NCBI GenBank assembly: GCA_028868235.1
Contig: JAGWUW010000038.1
Location: forward strand, 1 to 12,632
Direction: 5' to 3'
Source of the DNA: Betaproteobacteria bacterium
GTDB lineage: Bacteria; Pseudomonadota; Gammaproteobacteria; Burkholderiales; Rhodocyclaceae
DNA length: 12,632 bases
Part shown: piece by piece, positions 7,341 through 12,632 of the stretch
Layout of the letters: each line of letters starts with the position of its first letter
Numbering within the stretch: position 1 is the stretch's first letter
The notes under the pieces: model-generated
Database searches by the model: none
What the model was told of the DNA's origin: nothing
Seen by the model: the letters and a program-made list of their open reading frames with translations, nothing else
Position numbers and translations under genes: made by a program

Positions 7341-8905
7341 GTGTCGTTTCTCCCTGCAACAATAAAATGCGCTCCGCCAGCTGACGATGCCAATTCCAGA
7401 CTGGCACCGTTGGTCGCGCACAGCTCCCGCGCAATGAACAATCCGAGGCCAGTTCCTTGGGTGTGCGTCGTGAAGAACGGCTCAAAAATCTGCTCGCGTA
7501 CCGTTTCCGGTATGCCCGGACCGTCGTCGATTACATGCAATTCTACCCTTCCATCACTGTGACCGCTCTGCAGGACAATGCGCACGGCCCCCGGCCCTTG
7601 TGTCGAATAGCGCAGGGCGTTGCTGACCAGATTCCACAGAACCTGATGCAAATGAGAGCGGTCGAAGCAGATATGGAAAACGTCCTTCACCTCAAGGAGG
7701 ACCACACCGTCAGGCAGATTTTCGCTTCCGACGAACTGTTCCAGGAAGTTGACGCAGAACTCATCGAGCGACAGCGACTCGGGCTCAGCCTGGTTTTGCC
7801 GCCCTACCTCCAGGATGTCCTTGACGATCCGGTCAAGGCGCAGCACGTTGTCGTTCAGGATGCGCAACAGGCGGTCCTGCATCTCACCGCGCCGTTCCTC
7901 ACGCAACAATTCCCCGGCATGGCCGATGGCCGACAGTGGATTGCGGATTTCATGGGCAATGCTGGCTGTCAGACGCCCGAGCGAAGCCAGTTTCATCTGC
8001 TGCGCCCGCTCCCTTATCCGCCCAACATCCTCGAGAAAAACCAGAACCTCGCCATCGGAACTGAGGGTTCGCTCGAAACGTGCTCGTAACGCCCCGCCAT
8101 CGTCTGCCACAAAATCGAAGCGCTCGATCCCGCCACCCTGTCGCCAGGCATCCAGAGCATCGGCCAGGCGTGGAACGCAGCTAGCCAGGGGACTAGGCAT
8201 TGTGGGCAACCCAAGCATCTCCTGAGCGACGGGATTAAAGCGGTTGAGAAGACCACCCTGTCCGACAATCAGCACGCCGTCCTGCATGCGCTCGACAACA
8301 CGCTGACTGATCAGAATCTGGTTTTCTAGGGCGACGCCGCGCCGACGGGCGAGATCCTCGTTGATCATCACCCGCTGGCCAAGCAGGCGGGCGAGAATGG
8401 CCGTGGCAAAGAAACCCGCCGAGATGAATCCGGCCTGGACAATGGATGCCGGATCGAATTGCTCGATCAGGATGCCATAAGACTGCATCAACAACACGGA
8501 TACAGTGGCCATTGCCGCATAAAACAGGACCAGACGCCCCCGCCCGACCAGGCTGGCTGCCGCCAGCGAAACCAACAGGAGCACGCCAAGGCCGCTGCCG
8601 ACGCCATGCGCCCGCTCCATGAGCCAGGTGACGACAGCAATGTCGACCATCACCTGCGCCGACAACTGGGCGTTGAAGCGATACTGCCAGTGAGTGGCAA
8701 GCACGAGGCCGCCTATCGCCGCCACCATGTAGACGCTGGTCAAGGCGAACATCGGTACCGAGGGAAGCAGATTCAGCCGCGCAGTCCACTCGTTGGGAAA
8801 GAGCAGTGCCAAGCAGAACAGGGCGGCCAGCACCAGCCGGTACAGGTTGAAATATTGAAAGGAACGCCAGTTGGCTTCCCAGGTGGACGACAGCCAATCG
8901 TTCAT
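7298..8905 (-). CDS. pilS: Membrane sensor histidine kinase PilS
   Basis: Inner-membrane kinase partner of PilR. The 535 residues begin with six hydrophobic helices (about 24-36, 49-70, 82-96, 105-121, 126-142, 155-175), the PilS layout, with almost no periplasmic domain. A PAS-like region follows (about 200-295). Then come the dimerisation/phospho-acceptor helix with His318 (SIAHEIRNPLSA) and a catalytic ATPase domain: N box around Asn425/Asn429 (LWNLVSNALRYS), G1 DDGPGIP (460-466) and G2 GTGLGL (484-489). In Pseudomonas aeruginosa PilS senses pilin in the membrane. Its ATG shares one base with the preceding stop (TGATG). The last 14 codons are read over the start of pilR. The start is well fixed by that junction and by the N-terminal WRSFQYFNLYR segment just before the first helix. 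Confidence 0.92.
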   Translation of the reverse strand: MNDWLSSTWEANWRSFQYFNLYRLVLAALFCLALLFPNEWTARLNLLPSVPMFALTSVYMVAAIGGLVLATHWQYRFNAQLSAQVMVDIAVVTWLMERAHGVGSGLGVLLLVSLAAASLVGRGRLVLFYAAMATVSVLLMQSYGILIEQFDPASIVQAGFISAGFFATAILARLLGQRVMINEDLARRRGVALENQILISQRVVERMQDGVLIVGQGGLLNRFNPVAQEMLGLPTMPSPLASCVPRLADALDAWRQGGGIERFDFVADDGGALRARFERTLSSDGEVLVFLEDVGRIRERAQQMKLASLGRLTASIAHEIRNPLSAIGHAGELLREERRGEMQDRLLRILNDNVLRLDRIVKDILEVGRQNQAEPESLSLDEFCVNFLEQFVGSENLPDGVVLLEVKDVFHICFDRSHLHQVLWNLVSNALRYSTQGPGAVRIVLQSGHSDGRVELHVIDDGPGIPETVREQIFEPFFTTHTQGTGLGLFIARELCATNGASLELASSAGGAHFIVAGRNDTCQLPEPNGARAAN

Positions 8906-9135
8906 CAGCGGTCAGTAACCGGACCGGCCGACCGATGAGCTTCGCAACAGTAGGCCTGCTCGCCATCGGCAATGCTGTCGCTTTCAGGCAGATAGACGCC
9001 GCACTGTGCGCAACGGACCATTTTTTCTGGCCCCTTCGCCTTTCGGGGTGTGGAACGCCCCTCCTCGGCCGCGTTGCGCTTCGACCAGACCCACCAGATA
9101 GCGCCCAGTAATCCGAACAACAACAGGTATTTCAT
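8905..9135 (-). CDS. PP0621-like small membrane-anchored zinc-ribbon protein
   Basis: A 76-residue protein of unknown function. Residues 2-18 (KYLLLFGLLGAIWWVW) form one hydrophobic helix. A short charged linker (SKRNAAEEGRSTPRKAKGPE) follows, then a small cysteine-rich domain: RCAQCG at 41-46 and YCCEAH at 62-67, which together can hold a zinc ion. The arrangement matches the PP0621-type proteins I recall next to pilS in beta- and gammaproteobacteria. The domain would probably face the cytoplasm. GGGATGG lies before the chosen ATG. Longer in-frame extension to 9252 would put non-conserved residues before the helix. It is first in the operon, and its stop overlaps the pilS start by one base, so it may adjust PilS signalling, but that is inference. 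Confidence 0.82.
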   Translation of the reverse strand: MKYLLLFGLLGAIWWVWSKRNAAEEGRSTPRKAKGPEKMVRCAQCGVYLPESDSIADGEQAYCCEAHRSAGPVTDR

Positions 9136-9366
9136 CGACCATCCCGATTGTGGTGAAGCCCGTGCAGAAGAACGCCGGCCTCCGATTGAAATGCGCCCAA
9201 AAGCATTGCCACCCCGACTCGGAGCGCCCAACATTGACTGGCAAAACACCAATCAACTCAAGTGCTTGCCAATCTTTCTAGGCACGACATCGGGTGCGAA
9301 TCTACCACACTTTCCAGGGCAGCCCGCCCACCGCAGCCACGAAGAAGACACCCCAGCGGCCCGAAT

Positions 9367-9375
9367 CTTATATCA
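9367..9375 (-). promoter_or_regulatory. Candidate extended -10 for the PP0621-like/pilSR/ampD operon
   Basis: On the minus strand this reads TGATATAAG, an extended -10 with a 5/6 hexamer match. It would give a leader of about 225 nt before the first gene. The match at -35 is poor. A promoter nearer the gene cannot be excluded. Confidence 0.25.
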
Positions 9376-9499
9376 GCCCCAAAAGCGATACTAATTTAGT
9401 TGAAAAAATTAAATTTTTGTATCCACAACAAACCAAGAACTTGTGAACGTGGCATGTCAAAACCTTGAAGTTGCACAAAAAATGATACGTCGAGTGCAG

Positions 9500-9505
9500 T
9501 ACAAT
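9500..9505 (+). promoter_or_regulatory. Candidate -10 hexamer for paaX
   Basis: TACAAT matches TATAAT at five of six bases and lies about 65 nt before the paaX start, just after the AT-rich tract. The DNA 17 nt upstream is a run of A, so there is no recognisable -35. TTGCAC at 9471-9476 is too far away at 23 nt spacing. Confidence 0.25.
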
Positions 9506-9554
9506 TTGGCTACCTTATCCATTGCCGAATACGCCGTGCCGTTTTCCGCCCTTC

Positions 9555-9575
9555 TCGTGATCCCTAATTCGTGAG
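9555..9575 (+). promoter_or_regulatory. Possible PaaX autoregulatory site at the paaX start
   Basis: TCGTGA occurs at 9555-9560 and again at 9569-9574, 14 nt apart. The second copy, in TAATTCGTGAG at 9565-9575, resembles the core of the PaaX-binding consensus I recall from E. coli and Pseudomonas (TGATTCGYGWT) at about 9 of 11 positions. It lies over the GTG start, where binding would block expression. The consensus is from memory and no matrix scan was done. Confidence 0.2.
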
Positions 9576-10518
9576 CGATCTCGTCTGTCAGCGTCTCGAC
9601 GCATTCCGTCAGCAACGTCGCGTTCAAGCCGGTTCGCTGATCATCACCATGTTCGGCGATGCCATCCTGCCGCGTGGCGGACGTATCTGGCTGGGTAGCC
9701 TGATACGCCTGCTCGAACCGCTCGAGCTCAATGAACGCCTGATCCGCACGTCAGTGTTCCGCCTGGCCAAGGACGAGTGGCTGCGTACAGAAACCATCGG
9801 CCGGCGTGCCGACTACGTTCTGACACCATCGGGACGTCGTCGCTTTGAAGAAGCCTCCCGTCACATCTACGCTTCGCACGCACCGCTATGGGATCGCCGC
9901 TGGCGCCTTATCCTGGTGGTCGGCGAGCTGGAGGCCAAGGCACGCGACCAAGTCCGGCGCGCCCTCTTCTGGCAAGGTTTCGGTGCGCTCGGGGCAGATT
10001 GTTTTGTGCACCCGAGTGCCGAACTGTCGAGCGTGCTCGATGCCCTCATCGCCGAGGGCCTTGCTCCTGCCCTTGCGGCTCTGTTGCCGCTGTTCGCCGC
10101 TGACTCACGCTCCGCACAATCGGCCAGCGATGCCGATCTGGTCAGCCGTGCCTGGGATCTTGGCCTGCTCGCCGACGCCTACAGCCAATTTGTTGCCACC
10201 TATCGCCCGATTCTCGAAGAGCTCCGGCGGGATCATCTGGCGAACATCAGTGATCAGGATGCCTTCCTGATGCGCATCCTGCTCATTCACGATTACCGCC
10301 GCTTGTTGCTGCGTGACCCGGAATTGCCGGAGGTCCTGCTTCCGACGGAATGGCCGGGCCAGCAGGCTCGCCTTCTATGCAAAGAGTTGTACAAGCGACT
10401 GGAAGTTGCTTCCAACCGTCACCTGGATCAGTTGCTGTGTCTGGCCGACGGTAGCGTTCCGGTCGTCGACAGCTCGCTAACTGAACGCTTTTCCCAGTAC
10501 GATCCCTTGTCTCCCTGA
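9571..10518 (+). CDS. paaX: PaaX-family transcriptional repressor of phenylacetate degradation
   Basis: A GntR-like winged-helix repressor that, in characterised species, holds the aerobic phenylacetyl-CoA (paa) genes off until phenylacetyl-CoA binds. The 315 residues match E. coli PaaX (about 316). The N-terminal DNA-binding domain is visible at about 18-72, with SLIITMFGDAILPRGG, WLGSLIRLLEP and the recognition region ERLIRTSVFRLAKDEWL. The winged-helix tail is near RADYVLTPSGRRRF, and an effector/dimerisation domain fills the rest. The start is GTG at 9571. An in-frame stop lies two codons upstream, and the next methionine falls inside the first helix, so the GTG is needed, although no clear Shine-Dalgarno precedes it. 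The gene converges on paaY with an 11-nt gap. No paa enzyme genes are in view, so its targets lie elsewhere. Confidence 0.9.
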   Translation: MSDLVCQRLDAFRQQRRVQAGSLIITMFGDAILPRGGRIWLGSLIRLLEPLELNERLIRTSVFRLAKDEWLRTETIGRRADYVLTPSGRRRFEEASRHIYASHAPLWDRRWRLILVVGELEAKARDQVRRALFWQGFGALGADCFVHPSAELSSVLDALIAEGLAPALAALLPLFAADSRSAQSASDADLVSRAWDLGLLADAYSQFVATYRPILEELRRDHLANISDQDAFLMRILLIHDYRRLLLRDPELPEVLLPTEWPGQQARLLCKELYKRLEVASNRHLDQLLCLADGSVPVVDSSLTERFSQYDPLSP

Positions 10519-10529
10519 GCGCAAGCCGA

Positions 10530-11147
10530 TCAGCTGCTGCGCTTCTTCAGCTCCGTCAATGGGATGACGTCCGGCATCTCGATACGTTTGCGACCTGGCT
10601 CCATGGCACTCAACGGGGTTGTCTCAACCATGGTCGCCAGGCAACGTCGGGTTAACTCCTGATAGGTGCGGGTTCCATCGCTTTTCCAGCTAATTTCCTC
10701 GTCACTGAGCGTGCGTATGATTTTGGCCGGCATACCGGCGACCAGCGTGCGCGGCGGGATTTCCTGGCTCGCCTTGACGAAGGCCGAGGCAGCCACAATG
10801 CTGGCTTCGCCGATCACCGCGTTGTCCATGATCACTGCGTTCATGCCGATCAGGGCGTTGCGGCCGATGCGACACCCATGCAGCACGGCGCCATGACCGA
10901 TATGACCATTTTCCTCGACCACCGTATCGGTCCCCGGGAAACCGTGCATCACACAGGTATCCTGCAGATTGGCTCCAGCCTCTAGGATCAGGCGGCCAAA
11001 ATCGCCGCGTAGGCTGGCGCAGGGTCCGATGTAGCAGCCCGGACCGACGATGACATCGCCGATCAAAACGGCACTGGGATGGACATAGGCCGTGGGATCA
11101 ACGACCGGAACGATGCCGTCGATGGCATAGACACGCAGGGATTGCAT
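10530..11147 (-). CDS. paaY: PaaY hexapeptide-repeat protein (phenylacetate pathway thioesterase, gamma-carbonic anhydrase fold)
   Basis: A trimeric left-handed beta-helix protein. In E. coli PaaY is a thioesterase that clears stalled CoA intermediates of phenylacetate degradation and assists induction. From the ATG at 11147 it has 205 residues (E. coli 196). It shows the hexapeptide pattern across about 20-140, and metal histidines at 68 (VMHGFPG), 85 and 90 ([11 protein letters not shown]) with gamma-carbonic-anhydrase spacing. The C-terminal [12 protein letters not shown] tail is typical of PaaY. I prefer this ATG over a GTG four codons upstream because AGTGAG lies 7 nt before it and E. 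coli PaaY starts at nearly the same place. The gene is divergent from an IclR-type regulator with a 73-nt gap and convergent with paaX, unlike the same-direction paaX-paaY order of E. coli. Confidence 0.92.
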   Translation of the reverse strand: MQSLRVYAIDGIVPVVDPTAYVHPSAVLIGDVIVGPGCYIGPCASLRGDFGRLILEAGANLQDTCVMHGFPGTDTVVEENGHIGHGAVLHGCRIGRNALIGMNAVIMDNAVIGEASIVAASAFVKASQEIPPRTLVAGMPAKIIRTLSDEEISWKSDGTRTYQELTRRCLATMVETTPLSAMEPGRKRIEMPDVIPLTELKKRSS

Positions 11148-11160
11148 AGCGTTACTCACT

Positions 11161-11184
11161 TATAATTTATCGCACTGTATTATA
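11161..11184. promoter_or_regulatory. Face-to-face -10 hexamers of iclR-type gene and paaY
   Basis: TATAAT (11161-11166) on the plus strand and TATAAT read on the minus strand (11184-11179) form an inverted repeat separated by 12 nt. The first would start transcripts near 11173 toward the IclR-type gene (leader about 48 nt). The second would start near 11172 toward paaY (leader about 25 nt). Neither has a good -35. Both are perfect -10 hexamers, so the two polymerases could not bind at once. The same arms could also serve as a regulator operator. Confidence 0.45.
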
Positions 11185-11220
11185 GAATTGGTTTTATATA
11201 ACAGAACCCAGGGGGCCGCC

Positions 11221-12021
11221 ATGAATGATGAAGTCGATGGCAAGCACGGCGTACAGTCGCTGGAAATCGGTATGAACATCCTGCGCGCCATGGTCAATGG
11301 ACAGCGCTCAATGATGCTCAAGGAAATCGCTGCTGCCGCCGATATGCCGGCCTCCAAGGCGCACCGCTACCTGGTCAGCCTGATCCGCGCCGGACTGGTC
11401 GAACAGGACCCAATGTCTTCCCGCTACGATCTGGGTCCCTTTGCCATGAACATCGGCCTGGTCGCCCTCGACCGGCTGGACCGCGTTCGCCTCGGTCTCA
11501 GCGCCATTGCCGAAATGCGCGACGAAATCAACCAGACTACCGCCCTTGCCGTGTGGGGCGACAAGGGTCCGGTCATCGTTCGCTGGGAGCGGCCGCGCCG
11601 GCCGATCACGGTCAACGTCATCACCGGCACCGTACTCGACATGTTGTCGTCGGCCACCGGCCGGGTGTTCGCCGCCTGGTTGCCGAAGAAGACCGTCGCC
11701 CCGCTGATTGCCGCAGAGATCAAGGCCGAGGATGTACCCGCCGACCTGAAGACCAAGGCCGGCGTCGAAGCGATGCTGGCCGAAGTGCGCAGCGAAGGCT
11801 TTGCGACAACCAAGGGATTCCACCGGGTCCCAGGTGTCGAAGCGGTGGCCGCTCCGGTCTTCAATTTCAAGAACGAAATCACCATGGCCGTACTGGTCGT
11901 CGGCGTACAGGGTATGTTCGATACCAGCGCCGATGGCGAGGTGGTGTCCTGCCTGAAGCGCCATGCCGAAGCCCTCTCCCTGCGTCTGGGGGCGCACGGA
12001 GAGCCCAAGGTTCCAGTCTGA
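11221..12021 (+). CDS. IclR-family transcriptional regulator
   Basis: A 266-residue regulator with the two-part IclR design. The N-terminal winged helix-turn-helix is at about 10-72 (VQSLEIGMNILRAM, then LKEIAAAADMPASKAHRYLV as helix-turn-helix and GLVEQDPMSSRYDLGP as wing). A GAF-like effector domain fills about 85-255, with SSATGRVFAAWLP and GFHRVPGVEAVAAPVFN segments typical of the family. The start is ATG at 11221, where AGGGGG lies 5 nt upstream; an in-frame TTG at 11188 lacks a ribosome site. The effector is unknown. It is divergent from paaY, and its gene converges on an enoyl-CoA hydratase gene. Control of paaY or of the neighbouring acyl-CoA genes is a reasonable guess from position only. 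Confidence 0.9.
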   Translation: MNDEVDGKHGVQSLEIGMNILRAMVNGQRSMMLKEIAAAADMPASKAHRYLVSLIRAGLVEQDPMSSRYDLGPFAMNIGLVALDRLDRVRLGLSAIAEMRDEINQTTALAVWGDKGPVIVRWERPRRPITVNVITGTVLDMLSSATGRVFAAWLPKKTVAPLIAAEIKAEDVPADLKTKAGVEAMLAEVRSEGFATTKGFHRVPGVEAVAAPVFNFKNEITMAVLVVGVQGMFDTSADGEVVSCLKRHAEALSLRLGAHGEPKVPV

Positions 12022-12068
12022 CGCAAAAGCAGCCAAAGCAGTACAGACCAAAAATTCGCTTCCGGCGC

Positions 12069-12632
12069 TCACACCTGCCAGGTGGGAGGGCGCTTGCCGA
12101 GGAAGGCAGCGATGCCCTCCTTCGCTTCGTCAGTAGCGCGTTGGCGGGCGATACGCTGTGCCGTTTCCTCGCTAATGATCTCGTCGATCGGCTGACCATG
12201 TACGGCCGCGATAAGATCCTTGGCGGCCTTTTGAGCAAGGGGACCACCGGCCAGTAATGCCTCGACGATACCGGCGACACAGGCATCCAGTTCTTCGCTT
12301 GGTACCACGTCGCCGACCAGACCGATAGCCAGCGCACGCTGAGCGCTGATTCGCTCGGCGCTCTGGAAGTAGCGTAGGGCGTGGCGCGGCCCGATGGCGC
12401 GCAGCACATATGGGCTGATTGCCGAGGGGATGATGCCAAACTTAACCTCAGACGTGGAGAAGGCAGCATCATCGCTGGCCACCGCCATGTCGCAGGCGGC
12501 AGTCAACCCGGTACCGCCGCCCAAGGCGGCTCCTTGCACGCGGGCGATAGTCGGCTTGCTCATTTCGGCGAGGGTACGCAGCATGCCGGCAAACTTGCGG
12601 GCATCCTCGACGTTCTGCTCATGGGTGAATTG
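12069..12632 (-). CDS. Enoyl-CoA hydratase/isomerase family protein (5' end cut by window)
   Basis: A crotonase-fold enzyme acting on acyl-CoA. The 187 visible residues are the C-terminal part of a family usually about 255-265 long, so roughly 70-80 N-terminal residues lie beyond the right edge. The oxyanion-hole segment GAALGGG is at 34-40. Glu62 in TSEVKFGIIP aligns with the second catalytic glutamate of rat mitochondrial hydratase. The first glutamate position (the GGGCEL glutamate) is Gly42 here. The pattern SAISPYVLRAIGPRHALRYF resembles LiuC/methylglutaconyl-CoA hydratase-like proteins of leucine degradation, which also lack that residue as I recall. The substrate is not settled. It converges on the IclR-type gene with a 47-nt gap that shows no clear hairpin terminator. 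Confidence 0.88.
   Translation of the reverse strand, partial: QFTHEQNVEDARKFAGMLRTLAEMSKPTIARVQGAALGGGTGLTAACDMAVASDDAAFSTSEVKFGIIPSAISPYVLRAIGPRHALRYFQSAERISAQRALAIGLVGDVVPSEELDACVAGIVEALLAGGPLAQKAAKDLIAAVHGQPIDEIISEETAQRIARQRATDEAKEGIAAFLGKRPPTWQV

Larger units (their letters stand above)
9136..9570. other. 435-nt noncoding region between the pilSR operon and paaX
   Basis: No believable gene is seen. The left half (9136-9360) has mixed composition and would be a leader of the minus-strand operon. The right half (about 9385-9510) is strongly AT-rich, with poly-A and poly-T runs around 9402-9419, typical of promoter or UP-element DNA. Both flanking genes read outward, so the region should hold both promoters. 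Open frames crossing it have no Shine-Dalgarno and no family features. Confidence 0.6.

Noticed and set aside
7341..7421. Longer start for pilR at 7421
   Set aside because: It would add 27 residues unlike receiver domains inside the pilS ATPase-coding region, while GTG at 7340 has a good ribosome site.
9186..9216. Sigma-54-like sequence (TGGCAATGCTTTTGG on the minus strand) before the pilSR operon
   Set aside because: The GG element and spacing fit, but the invariant -12 GC is GG here, so I do not call it a promoter. A pattern this loose is common.
9445..9476. TGGCATG followed by TTGCA upstream of paaX as a sigma-54 promoter
   Set aside because: The distance between the GG and GC elements is several bases too long.
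10518..10543. AGCGCA/TGCGCT inverted repeat between paaX and paaY as a bidirectional terminator
   Set aside because: A six-base stem with a 14-nt loop and no T-run. It also lies partly within the paaY coding end.
12022..12068. Short repeats (AAAGCAG twice) and GTCTG/CAGAC in the gap between the IclR-type gene and the enoyl-CoA hydratase gene as a terminator
   Set aside because: The arms are 5 nt with a loop over 20 nt, and no T-run follows. The direct repeat is too short to mean much.
11308..12072. 254-residue minus-strand frame opposite the IclR-type gene
   Set aside because: Mirror frame of a clear regulator gene. It is rich in the Gly/His/Asp runs typical of antisense GC-rich frames.

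Overview
The window looks like ordinary chromosomal DNA from a betaproteobacterium. The GC-rich codon use, the GTP-type PEP carboxykinase, the PilS/PilR pair linked to ampD and a PP0621-type small protein, and the paaX/paaY regulators all suggest the Rhodocyclales (Dechloromonas/Azonexus/Azoarcus-like). That placement is inference from gene content; no search was run. I see no mobile element, CRISPR array, rRNA, tRNA or phage gene, and no clear unknown multi-gene system. The most interesting material is in the regulatory spaces and in the way genes overlap.

Region 1 (1-5442) is a carbon-node block. A malic enzyme fused to a phosphotransacetylase-like domain (maeB, minus strand, cut by the left edge) is divergent from GTP-dependent PEP carboxykinase (pckG, plus). 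The 249-nt space between them holds two perfect palindromes and a candidate leader ORF. A strong intrinsic terminator follows pckG, and only 15 nt beyond it begins a class I/II aminotransferase. These enzymes work at the PEP-pyruvate-oxaloacetate junction, where gluconeogenesis, anaplerosis and amino-acid carbon meet.

Region 2 (5419-9135) is a tightly packed minus-strand operon. Its order is a PP0621-like small membrane zinc-ribbon protein, PilS, PilR and AmpD. Two junctions are 1-nt stop/start overlaps and one is a 43-nt overlap, so the four are probably co-transcribed and translationally coupled. PilS/PilR form a two-component system acting through sigma-54 promoters, classically for type IV pilin. 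AmpD recycles peptidoglycan fragments. AmpD and the aminotransferase gene converge and overlap by 24 nt.

Region 3 (9136-12632) is regulatory and catabolic. A 435-nt noncoding stretch leads to paaX (phenylacetyl-CoA-responsive repressor, plus). paaX converges on paaY (hexapeptide-repeat thioesterase/gamma-carbonic-anhydrase-like, minus). paaY is divergent from an IclR-family regulator, with perfect -10 hexamers facing each other in the 73-nt gap. The IclR gene converges on an enoyl-CoA hydratase/isomerase-family gene that runs off the right edge. The phenylacetate catabolic genes themselves (paaABCDE and so on) are not in the window.
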